This document shows, piece by piece, positions 26,302 to 35,063 of a stretch of DNA of 64,000 bases. The stretch comes from Croceibacterium_A sp035626815. GTDB taxonomy: Bacteria; Pseudomonadota; Alphaproteobacteria; Sphingomonadales; Sphingomonadaceae. Below the pieces are notes generated by a model. It was not told the DNA's origin and ran no database searches. It saw only the letters and a list, made by a program, of their open reading frames with translations. Numbering within the stretch: the stretch's first letter is position 1; every line of letters starts with the position of its first letter. The translations under genes and the position numbers were made by a program. The DNA is taken from NCBI GenBank assembly GCA_035626815.1, contig DASPMY010000013.1:47316-111315 (forward strand), written 5' to 3'.

Positions 26302-28845
26302 TCACAGGTCGGGCAGGTCCTGCTCGGCAAAGCCCCAGCCGGCGAGCGACTTGCTTTGCGCCCGGTCGAGCAGGCGCTTGGCATCGCGGATCGAGTACTC
26401 GTGGCCGCTCTTCATGTCCTTGAGCTCGCCCCACGCGATCGGCACCGCCACCGGCGCCCCGGCGCGGGCGCGCGCGGCATAGGGCAGGATCGCGGTGCTG
26501 CCGCGCTGGTTGCGCAAGTAGTCGAGGAAGATGCGGCCCTTGCGCTTGGCCTTGGCCATGTTCGAGGTGAACCGCTCGGGCTCGGCCAGTGCCAGCGCCT
26601 CGGCGAAGCGCTTGGAGAAGTCCTTGTGCGCGTCCCACGAGTGGCCGGGGTTGAGCGGCACCACCACGTGCACGCCCTTGCCGCCCGAGAGCATCGCGAA
26701 GCTGGTCAGGCCGATGTCGGAGAGGCGGTCGTGGATGTCCTTCGCCGCGCTCTTCACGTCGCCGAAATCGAGCCCCTCGTCGGGGTCGAGGTCGAACACC
26801 ATGCGCTCGGGCGCCTCGACCTCGGGCACGCGGCTGCCCCACCCGTGGATCTCGATCACCCCCATCTGCACCAGCGTGAGGATGCCGGCGGCGTCGTCGA
26901 CGTAGAGGTAGTCCTCGGCCTGGCCGTCCTTCTCGACGATCGGCACGTGGTGGACTTGCGGGCCGAACGTGCCGCTGTCGTGCTTCTGGAAGAAGCACTT
27001 CTTGGCCCGCCCCTGCGGGCAGCGGACCAGCGTCAGCGGGCGGTTGCCGGCCCACGGCAGCATCAACGCCGCGACCGCAGCGTAGTAGTCGGCCAGCTCG
27101 CCCTTGGTCTGGCCGCTCTCGGGATAGATCACCCGGTCGCGGTTGGAGATCTTGACCGCCGCGTCCTCGTCCGGCGCGGCCTGCGCCACCTCGGGCCTGA
27201 CCTCGCTCGCCGGCTTGTCCTCGCGCAAGCCGAGGTAGCTGGCGTGGCGCAGCGTGCCGCCGCCTTTCTCGGTGGCGTGGGTGAACTCGGCGAAGGCGAC
27301 CTCGGCGACCAGCTCGGGCTTGAGCCAGGTCGCCCCGCGGCGATCCTCGCGCGGCACTTCGGCCGGCGCTTCGGCGCGTTCGAGCTTCTTCATCCGCGCG
27401 GCCAGGCTCGCCAGCGTGTCGGTATCGAACCCGGTGCCGACGTTGCCCTTGTAGACCAGCTTCTTGCCCTCGTGCTGGGCAAGCAGCAGCGAGGCGAACG
27501 GCCGCCCCTTGGCGCTCGACTTCTTCCACCCGATGACGACGAACTCCTGCCGCCGGGTGCACTTGACCTTGACCCAGCTCTTGCTCCGCGCCGAGGCGTA
27601 GCGGCTGTCGATCTTCTTCGAGATGATCCCTTCCTGCCCGGCCTCGCACATCGCCTTCAGCAGCTTCTCGCCGGCGCCGATGACGTGGTCGGCGACGTGG
27701 ATCGGCGGCGCGGCGGCGGCGAGCAGCGCCTCGAGCCGTTCCTTGCGCTCGATGTTGGGCAGCGCGGCGAGGTCCTTCCCGTCGAGCTCCAGCAGGTCGA
27801 ACGCGTGGTAGCTCAGCTTGTCGCTGTCCTTCTGCGCGCCGTGGCCGCGCTTGAGCACCACCTGCAGCGCCGAGAAGCTCGGGTTGCCGTCGGTGCCGTA
27901 GGCGACGACCTCGCCGTCGATCAGGCACGGCGGCAGGTCGAGCGCCTTGAAGCGCTCGGCCAGCGGCACGAACTTGTCGCTCCAGTCGAGCCCCTTGCGG
28001 GTGTGGATGCGCACCTCGCTCCCCGCCGCGGCGACGAGCGTGCGGTAGCCGTCGAACTTGATCTCGTGCATCCACCCATTGCCCGCCGGGACCGCGTCGA
28101 CCAGCGTGGCGAGCTGCGGCGGGCGGAACTTGGGCGGCTTGCCCCCCTTGCGCGCCTTCGGGTTGACCTTTCTGCCGAGCGCCTTGTTGCGCTTGGCCGC
28201 CTTGGCCATGACTGCGGTGAACTTGTCGCCGCGCACGCCCTTCAGCGAGAACGCGCCCTGCTTGTCGCCGGCGATCTCGGCCATCGAGCGCCCGGTGAGC
28301 ACCGAGGTCAGACAATGCTCGACCAGCGCGTCGCCGTCCTCGGCGTAGGCGTCGTCGAGCTTGCGCAGCAGCCAGTTCTCGCGCTTCTCCCCGGGCTTCT
28401 TCTTCAGCCGTATGAGCAGCCACTCGCCCTTCATCCGCTCGCCCTCGACGATGAAGTGCAAGTGCCCCTTGTCGAGGTCGCGCCAGCTCTTGCCGGGCAC
28501 CGGGGCCCAGGTGCCGCGGTCCCACAGCATCACCGTGCCTCCGCCGTACTCGCCCGCCGGGATGATCCCCTCGAAGTCGGCGTAGCTCATCGGGTGGTCC
28601 TCGGTGCGCACCGCCAGCCGCTTGATCTCCGGGTCGGGCGACGGGCCCTTGGTGACCGCCCAGCTCTTGAGCACGCCCTCGGCCTCGAGCCGCAAGTCCC
28701 AGTGCAGCCGCGTCGCGTCGTGCTTCTGCACGATGAACCGGCCGCCCTCGCCCGGGCGCACCTCCGCGCGCTTGCCGGCCGGCTCGGCGGTCTTCCTGAA
28801 GTCGCGCTTCTTGTTGTATTCGGCGAGGAGGTCGCGGGCGCTCAC
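26302..28845 (-). CDS. ligD: NHEJ DNA ligase D (phosphoesterase-ligase-polymerase)
   Basis: An 847-residue three-domain protein. The 3'-phosphoesterase comes first, with His/Asp motifs KHDATRLHWDLRLE (residues 41-54). The ATP-dependent ligase follows, with the adenylated Lys263 in EIKFDGYR and SKSWVKVKC. The primase-polymerase comes last (ISNRDRVIYPESGQTKGEL, then MVFDLDPDEG and SGGKGVHVVVPL). The start is GTG 28845, overlapping the MgtC-like stop as GTGA, instead of an upstream extension. LigD processes and seals double-strand breaks with Ku, encoded two genes upstream. Confidence 0.95.
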   Translation of the reverse strand: MSARDLLAEYNKKRDFRKTAEPAGKRAEVRPGEGGRFIVQKHDATRLHWDLRLEAEGVLKSWAVTKGPSPDPEIKRLAVRTEDHPMSYADFEGIIPAGEYGGGTVMLWDRGTWAPVPGKSWRDLDKGHLHFIVEGERMKGEWLLIRLKKKPGEKRENWLLRKLDDAYAEDGDALVEHCLTSVLTGRSMAEIAGDKQGAFSLKGVRGDKFTAVMAKAAKRNKALGRKVNPKARKGGKPPKFRPPQLATLVDAVPAGNGWMHEIKFDGYRTLVAAAGSEVRIHTRKGLDWSDKFVPLAERFKALDLPPCLIDGEVVAYGTDGNPSFSALQVVLKRGHGAQKDSDKLSYHAFDLLELDGKDLAALPNIERKERLEALLAAAAPPIHVADHVIGAGEKLLKAMCEAGQEGIISKKIDSRYASARSKSWVKVKCTRRQEFVVIGWKKSSAKGRPFASLLLAQHEGKKLVYKGNVGTGFDTDTLASLAARMKKLERAEAPAEVPREDRRGATWLKPELVAEVAFAEFTHATEKGGGTLRHASYLGLREDKPASEVRPEVAQAAPDEDAAVKISNRDRVIYPESGQTKGELADYYAAVAALMLPWAGNRPLTLVRCPQGRAKKCFFQKHDSGTFGPQVHHVPIVEKDGQAEDYLYVDDAAGILTLVQMGVIEIHGWGSRVPEVEAPERMVFDLDPDEGLDFGDVKSAAKDIHDRLSDIGLTSFAMLSGGKGVHVVVPLNPGHSWDAHKDFSKRFAEALALAEPERFTSNMAKAKRKGRIFLDYLRNQRGSTAILPYAARARAGAPVAVPIAWGELKDMKSGHEYSIRDAKRLLDRAQSKSLAGWGFAEQDLPDL

Positions 28846-29312
28846 TGGGTGAAGTCCTCGTCGGGCCAGAAGCGCCGCGCCAGCACGCCGAGCCCGGTCA
28901 GCATCACCAGCGAGATGACCGTGCCGATCGCCACCAGCGGCCACTGTCCGGCGCCGCAGCCGATCCCGACCACCGCGGTCAGCCACAAATGCGCGGCGGT
29001 GGTCAGGTTCTTGACCTTGCCCTTGCTGAACACGATCAGCCCGGCGCCGACGATGCCGATGAACGCCCCGGCCGCCTCGAAGATGCGCAGCACGTCCGCT
29101 CCGCTGCCACCGGCCTGGTTGTGCAGCGAGATCATCGACACGGTCATCGCCGCGGCCGAGAAGCAGATCAGCCCGTGCGTGCGCAGCCCCGCCGCGCGCC
29201 CGCGCACCTCGCGGTCGAGCCCGAGCAGCAGCCCGAGCAGCGCCGCCGCCCCGAGCCGCGAGATCAGGTCGTAGTCGATCCAGTGGACCAGGATCGGCGG
29301 GTTCAGCTCCAT
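28842..29312 (-). CDS. MgtC/SapB-family membrane protein
   Basis: A 156-residue protein with four to five hydrophobic segments. The conserved GLLLGLDREVRGRAAGLRTH (residues about 27-46) and AAGAFIGIVGAGLIV are typical of MgtC/SapB. The C-terminal soluble domain of Salmonella MgtC is absent, as in most SapB-type members. MgtC proteins are linked to magnesium-limited growth and ATP synthase modulation, and the function here is unknown. It sits between ku and ligD and its stop codon overlaps the ligD start, so it is probably co-expressed with the repair genes. Confidence 0.85.
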   Translation of the reverse strand: MELNPPILVHWIDYDLISRLGAAALLGLLLGLDREVRGRAAGLRTHGLICFSAAAMTVSMISLHNQAGGSGADVLRIFEAAGAFIGIVGAGLIVFSKGKVKNLTTAAHLWLTAVVGIGCGAGQWPLVAIGTVISLVMLTGLGVLARRFWPDEDFTQ

Positions 29313-29327
29313 GTCAGCGCCCCGTCA

Positions 29328-29449
29328 GCCCCCTCCCCTTCAGGGGAGAGGGTTGGGCGAGGGGAGTGAGGGCGCCGGTCGCGTATGCCACAGCTCCCGC
29401 TTCCTCCGCCCCGGCGGGGCTCCTCCCGCTCCCCTGAAGGGGAAAGGGC
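29328..29449. repeat. Second-family inverted repeat between mgtC-like gene and ku
   Basis: Left arm GCCCCCTCCCCTTCAGGGGAG and right arm CTCCCCTGAAGGGGAAAGGG pair across a C-rich centre. The sequence differs from copies A-C (no GTTCCTCCCCGGAAC core). It fills most of the 153-nt space between two genes on the same strand. Confidence 0.7.
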
Positions 29450-29465
29450 AAGTCCGTCGGCAACC

Positions 29466-30350
29466 TCACGCCCGCTTCCGGGCCTTCGCCGGCGCCGCCT
29501 TCTTGGCCGGGGCCTTGCGCGCGGCGGGCTTCTTCGCCGCGGCCTTCTTCGCCGGCGGCTCCTTGCCGCCGACCGACTTCTTGAGCGCCGCCATCAGGTC
29601 GATCACGTTGGAGCCGCGCATGTCGGCCGGCTCCTCGACGTCCTCGAGGATCTTCTTGCCCTTCGACTTGGCCTTCTTGGCGATCAGCTTCTTGAGCGCA
29701 TCGACATAGCGGTCATGGAACTCGCCCGGCTCGAACGGCGCCGCGCGCTGCTCGATCAGCGTGGTGGCGAGGTCGAGCAGCGCCTTGTCGGGCTTGGTCG
29801 CGGGGATGTCCTTGAAGTAGCTCTGCGCCTTCCTGACCTCGTCCTCGTAGCGCAGCGTCTCGAGCACCAGCCCCTTGCCGCACGGCTTGAGGCTGACCAG
29901 CGTCTCGCGCCCGCGCACGCTGATCTGGCCGATGCCGACCTTGCCCGCGCTCTTGAGCGCGTCGCGCAGCACGATGAACGCCTCCTCGGCGAGGTCGTCG
30001 GCGGGCACGACGTAATACGGCTTCTCGAAGTAGAACACGTCGATCTCGCCGGCATCGACGAACTGGACGAGGTCGAGCGTCTTGCGGCTCTCGACCTTGG
30101 CCGCCTCGATCTCGTCGTCGTCGAGCAGCACGTAGTTGCCCTTCGAGACCTCGTAGCCCTTGACGATCTCGTCGCGGTCGACCGGGCCGATGCCCTGGAC
30201 GACCTTCTCGTAGTTGATCCGCTTGCCGCTCGGCTCGTGGATCTGGTGGAAGCTGATCGAGGCGCCCGACTTGGTCGCGGCGTAGACCTCGACCGGGATC
30301 GAGACGAGCGCGAGGCGGATCTGCCCCTGCCAATAGGCGCGTGCGGCCAT
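29466..30350 (-). CDS. ku: Bacterial Ku, DNA end-binding protein
   Basis: A 294-residue Ku homologue. The core shows YWQGQIRLALVSIPVEVYAA, RINYEKVVQG, YEVSKGNYVLLDDDEIEAA and YFEKPYYVVPADD. After about residue 240 comes a Lys/Ala/Pro-rich tail (repeats of AAKKPAARKAPAKK), a known DNA-contacting extension in some bacterial Ku proteins. Ku dimers ring broken ends and recruit LigD. It is the first gene of the leftward ku, mgtC-like, ligD set, but an inverted repeat of about 120 nt separates it from the next gene. Confidence 0.95.
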   Translation of the reverse strand: MAARAYWQGQIRLALVSIPVEVYAATKSGASISFHQIHEPSGKRINYEKVVQGIGPVDRDEIVKGYEVSKGNYVLLDDDEIEAAKVESRKTLDLVQFVDAGEIDVFYFEKPYYVVPADDLAEEAFIVLRDALKSAGKVGIGQISVRGRETLVSLKPCGKGLVLETLRYEDEVRKAQSYFKDIPATKPDKALLDLATTLIEQRAAPFEPGEFHDRYVDALKKLIAKKAKSKGKKILEDVEEPADMRGSNVIDLMAALKKSVGGKEPPAKKAAAKKPAARKAPAKKAAPAKARKRA

Positions 30351-30522
30351 GTGCGTGTGACTCCTGCTTGCGGGGGAGTCAGCGCGCGAGGGCGCGGGGG
30401 GTTCCGGGAGGGAGGCGTCGCGGCAGCTGTCACTATTTGTGAGCCCCTAGCCGCGACCTGTTATCGTGCGCCGACGAATTTATGCGCTTGTGTTGGCGGG
30501 TAGCCTGTTCGAACTTCGCTAG

Positions 30523-31062
30523 ATGCGAAAAAAGCCCGACAAACGAGTAATCGACGAGCGCGTTGCGGATAATCAGAAGCGGCGCCTCCTGCTTGAAATG
30601 CCCGCACGAACACTCCGCGAACAACTCGCAGATCGCATCACCTATGAAGGGTCAGGTGCGCACAAGGCCGATCCCTACAGCTGGGGCATCGAACCTTATC
30701 GCGGTCGACGACGCGATCGAACGTACTGCGACTTGCATGCACGATTTAAGTTTAAGGACCGACTTCGCATCCAACGCCTGTTGAGGCGCGGCGTCATTGG
30801 AGGGCTCATTAGCGATCATGCGCTAAAGGGCGATCCCAGCATGTTGTGGACAATCGATGATAATGGTTGGATCTACGAGTTGAGGATCACCAACCCAGGG
30901 CATGCGATTTACCATGGCTATCCAGTCCTGCCGTCCGACCCACTCGCTCGCAAGATAATTGCCCGCCTCTCAGCTTGGGCTTCCGATGAAGCTGAAGAGA
31001 GAGTAGAGGACACGGAAATTCTCGAGGCGGCATTACTCGCGGCAGAGAGACGCTATGTCTGA
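30523..31062 (+). CDS. Unknown protein, first gene of an AT-rich two-gene cassette
   Basis: A 179-residue protein I do not recognise. The N-terminal third is basic (KKPDKRVIDERVADNQKRRL). It then has EGSGAHKADPYSWG, a lone cysteine in RTYCDLHARF, and a C-terminal block with WTIDDNGWIYELRITNPG and YHGYPVLPSDP. No membrane segment or signal. The ribosome binding site is weak. Base composition is lower than in the neighbours (a sampled line is about 53% GC against about 70% in ligD). The stop at 31062 abuts the next start. Gene pairing, composition and place next to NHEJ genes suggest an acquired module. Confidence 0.75.
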   Translation: MRKKPDKRVIDERVADNQKRRLLLEMPARTLREQLADRITYEGSGAHKADPYSWGIEPYRGRRRDRTYCDLHARFKFKDRLRIQRLLRRGVIGGLISDHALKGDPSMLWTIDDNGWIYELRITNPGHAIYHGYPVLPSDPLARKIIARLSAWASDEAEERVEDTEILEAALLAAERRYV

Positions 31063-32373
31063 GTGCGACGATCGATGACGTTCAGCATTGAAACTGAGTG
31101 GGACGCGGATCGCGGCGCGGAGGACATTGATGTCGCGCGGATCACTTTCATCGCAGAAGACGAGCCACTCACGCGCTTGATCGATCGAGAGACGCAAACC
31201 AATCGGCAATATTTCGAAACCTCGGCACTGAGCTTGGCTTTCTTCTTCGCCGATAATTGGTGGCGGCTTCGTCACGAGACTTTGGGTGATCTCCGCTATC
31301 CATCGGTCGAGTGGCGTTTGCGACATGAACTGAGCGCAGCTGCAGGCGGAAGTCTCTGGCCTCCGATGATGATTTATGGAGTGGGTGAGCGAGTTACGCT
31401 AGCGATGGCGCCCAATTACCGCCAAGCGGCTGGTCCAACTCGCTATCTGGACTTTGCGCCCATCGCAATCGATGGCCGAGATTACGAGGCGGGAGTTGAT
31501 GCGCTCTTAGAACGAGTTGCGCACGAAAGCGCCTCGCATCCGGATGGCCCTGCCTTTCGCCACTTGCTCAAACAGCTTGGCTCCGAACGCCGCGATCCTG
31601 ATGTGGCCTCTTGGCGTATTCTCGAAGCCTGCCTCGGTTTCGATCCAGACGAAGCGCCAGACCGTGTCATTGAGACGATGGCCGAGTTCGAAGAGAAATT
31701 TGGCGAGGACGCTGTTGAAGAAGCAGCAGTGGCAGCGCCTGGGAAGGAAAGCCCAGAGGTCCTTGAGCGAGCTATCGCAGCGTCCGAAGCTTCAAAGATC
31801 GTCGTGGATTTTAGCGAGCTTGAGGCAATCGATCCTTGGCACCAGATGCAACAGGGGACCGTCCCTTGGCGATTGGCTGAGAATGCAGCGCGACAGTTAC
31901 ACAAGAGGTTAGGTAGACCACGGAACCTCGCAGGAAACCTATTTACAGACCTGCTCAAGATCCGTGCTGACGATTTCCGTCGAGCAAATGCGACCGCGCG
32001 AGACCTACCTTATGCTGCAAAACTCGCCGATGATCGGCGAAATCAGTTAGCAATGCAGATGGAGCCTGAGCGGCTCCGCCGGTTCGAAGCTGCACGTATG
32101 ATCGGCGACGAGCTATGGAGCAAGCATGCGCGGCTGGGTGTAGTGAGCCGGTCGAAATCTGATCGCCAAAAATTCCAACGTGCATTTGCTAAGGCACTGC
32201 TTGCCCCATTCGCTGAGCTTCGACGGCGTATCGATCTCGACCGCCCGGACTCAAAGCAGATTATTGCGGCAGCCGACTACTTTGATGTCGATAAGACGGT
32301 CGTGCGAGCAAGTCTCATCGATAAAGGCTATCTCGCTGCACCAAGCTTTGAGGACATGCTGGAAAACGCGTGA
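31063..32373 (+). CDS. Unknown protein with degenerate ImmA/IrrE-like C-terminus
   Basis: A 436-residue protein starting with GTG directly after the previous stop (an ATG lies 12 nt on). N-terminal part: ALSLAFFFADNWWRLRHE and a WPPMMIYGVGERVTLAM strand set. C-terminal part: RQKFQRAFAKALLAPFAELR and AADYFDVDKTVVRASLIDKG, which look like the post-catalytic half of ImmA/IrrE peptidases (normally EANRFAAELLMP and a helix-turn helix). The HExxH zinc motif expected before it is not there, so any protease activity is doubtful. A fusion or sensor role is possible. Not a recognised family as a whole. Confidence 0.75.
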   Translation: MRRSMTFSIETEWDADRGAEDIDVARITFIAEDEPLTRLIDRETQTNRQYFETSALSLAFFFADNWWRLRHETLGDLRYPSVEWRLRHELSAAAGGSLWPPMMIYGVGERVTLAMAPNYRQAAGPTRYLDFAPIAIDGRDYEAGVDALLERVAHESASHPDGPAFRHLLKQLGSERRDPDVASWRILEACLGFDPDEAPDRVIETMAEFEEKFGEDAVEEAAVAAPGKESPEVLERAIAASEASKIVVDFSELEAIDPWHQMQQGTVPWRLAENAARQLHKRLGRPRNLAGNLFTDLLKIRADDFRRANATARDLPYAAKLADDRRNQLAMQMEPERLRRFEAARMIGDELWSKHARLGVVSRSKSDRQKFQRAFAKALLAPFAELRRRIDLDRPDSKQIIAAADYFDVDKTVVRASLIDKGYLAAPSFEDMLENA

Positions 32374-32433
32374 CTTGAGAGACGTGTAGCTTGGTGTCAA
32401 CGCGCTACCGAATTGCGCATCGAGCAATAGATT

Positions 32434-32895
32434 CTAGCACCGCCCCACCAACCGCACCAGCGCCTCGTCCAGCGCCTGCAGGAACCGCGAGCGGTCGGCC
32501 TTGGCGAACGGCGCCGGGCCGCCCATCAGGCCGTCGGCGCCGGCGCGCAGGTCGGCCATGATCGCGCGGGTGGCGATGGCGCCGCCGATCGAGGCGCGGG
32601 TGAACGGGCGGCCGTTCATGCCGAGCACCGTCGCCCCGGCCTTGAGGCAGCGCTCGGCGAGGAGGATGTCGGCGGTCACCACCACGCTCCTCGCGTCGGC
32701 GCGCTCGGCGATCCAGTCGTCGGCGGCGTCGAAGCCCCCGCTCACCACCACGCGCACCACCAGCGGCCCGACCGGCACGCGGAACGGGCTGTTGCTGACC
32801 ACGCTTACCATCGCCCGGTGACGCTCGGCGACGCGGTAGATCTCGTCCTTGACCGGGCAGGCGTCGGCGTCGACGAGGATGTGGAGTTCACTCAT
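32434..32895 (-). CDS. UPF0178 / YaiI-like protein
   Basis: A 153-residue protein of the YaiI (DUF188) family. Diagnostic motifs are ILVDADACPVKDEIYRVAER (residues about 6-25), VVTADILLAERCLKAGA and FTRASIGGAIATRAIMADLR. The fold is PIN-like, with conserved aspartates at the N-terminus (DADACPVKDE), but no activity is established. It is monocistronic and lies between the AT-rich cassette and repeat copy C. Confidence 0.88.
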   Translation of the reverse strand: MSELHILVDADACPVKDEIYRVAERHRAMVSVVSNSPFRVPVGPLVVRVVVSGGFDAADDWIAERADARSVVVTADILLAERCLKAGATVLGMNGRPFTRASIGGAIATRAIMADLRAGADGLMGGPAPFAKADRSRFLQALDEALVRLVGRC

Positions 32896-32930
32896 CGCGC
32901 GCGCTTACGCCGGAGGGCCGGGAATGCCTA

Positions 32931-33074
32931 GTTCCTCCCCGGCACGGGGAGGGGGACCATGCGCAGCATGGTGGTGGGGCACCCACGGATGCTCAAGACC
33001 TCGAAGGGACGGATCAATCGAACGTGCCCCTCCACCACCCTTTGGGTGGTCCCCCTCCCCGTTCCGGGGAGGAT
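32931..33074. repeat. Palindromic intergenic repeat, copy C
   Basis: The arms GTTCCTCCCCGGCACGGGGAG and CTCCCCGTTCCGGGGAGGAT pair as in copy A; inside the arms GGGGGACCATGCGCAGCATGGTGG and its partner extend the stem with the sequence ATGGTGG/CCACCAC. The centre (32984-33022) is unrelated to copies A and B. Open frames across it are fortuitous. Confidence 0.85.
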
Positions 33075-33083
33075 CGGGATGCC

Positions 33084-33215
33084 TCAGCTGTTCTTCATGT
33101 TCTCCAGGCCCTTGACCGAGCCGAGCTTCTGCGTCGGCTGCGAGGCGTTGGTCTTGACCTTCTCCTTCTTGGGCTTGCGGATTTCCTTGTTCGACTTCTT
33201 CTGACCTTTGGCCAT
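33084..33215 (-). CDS. Small lysine-rich conserved protein
   Basis: A 43-residue very basic protein (AKGQKKSNKEIRKPKKEKVK at residues 2-21, then TNASQPTQKLG). The ATG at 33215 follows GGAGAACCGCC, which decides the start over an in-frame upstream start. Short AKGQ-xx-SNKE-x-KKPKK proteins are common in Proteobacteria without known function; a nucleic-acid or ribosome association fits the charge. Confidence 0.75.
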   Translation of the reverse strand: MAKGQKKSNKEIRKPKKEKVKTNASQPTQKLGSVKGLENMKNS

Positions 33216-33321
33216 GGCGGTTCTCCAGCTGAGCGGTGCGCCGGCTTCTACCCGTTCCGCGGGCGAATGGCGAACCGCGAGCGAAACCACGGTCCGGCCA
33301 GCCCGAGGCTCTGGATCGACG

Positions 33322-34710
<1,389 letters not shown>

Positions 34711-35063
34711 CGGGCGGTCAATGGACCGTCGGCGCAAAAAAGGAAACCGTCCTCGGCCACGCAACCGCCCGCAGCGGGCGGTTTTCCGAGGCTCCGCGCA
34801 GGCTCTGCGGCGGCCATCAAATCCCTATGGACTCGGTGTCGCAACAGGCTCACCTTGCCGGCATTAGGTTACAGGGGAAAGTGAGTCGTCGGGGCGCAAG
34901 GTTCGTAACGAGGACTTTGCCGGCGCACTCGGATTGGGGCATCTACACTTCGACTAAAGACACGACGAGCCGCTTTCCTCCTGAACGAGCGTGATCGGCG
35001 CGGGTCCGCGTCTGTCACGCATCGGAATGCTTTCGTTCTGCGAAATCCGATGAGGAGGGGAAC
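34711..35063. other. Divergent intergenic region between fumC and the RTX gene
   Basis: About 350 bases without a supported gene. It contains a perfect hairpin (34763-34784) and ends with the GAGGAGGGG ribosome binding site of the RTX gene. Promoters for both genes must lie here but none can be named with confidence. Confidence 0.5.
34763..34786 (+). terminator. Terminator-like hairpin in the fumC upstream region
   Basis: AACCGCCCGC and GCGGGCGGTT pair almost perfectly around a short loop and are followed by TTCC. The T run points rightward, but no rightward gene precedes it, so it may be an attenuator-like or insulating element. Confidence 0.45.

Noticed and set aside
30433..30624. Small leftward ORF between ku and the AT-rich cassette
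   Set aside because: It overlaps the start of the rightward gene 30523-31062 and has no family likeness or good ribosome binding site.
31063..32373. Calling this gene an active ImmA/IrrE peptidase
   Set aside because: The HExxH zinc motif is not present before the LLAP helix, so only a distant or degenerate relation is claimed.
32849..33204. Several ORFs across repeat copy C
   Set aside because: They read through the palindromic repeat itself, a common source of false gene calls.
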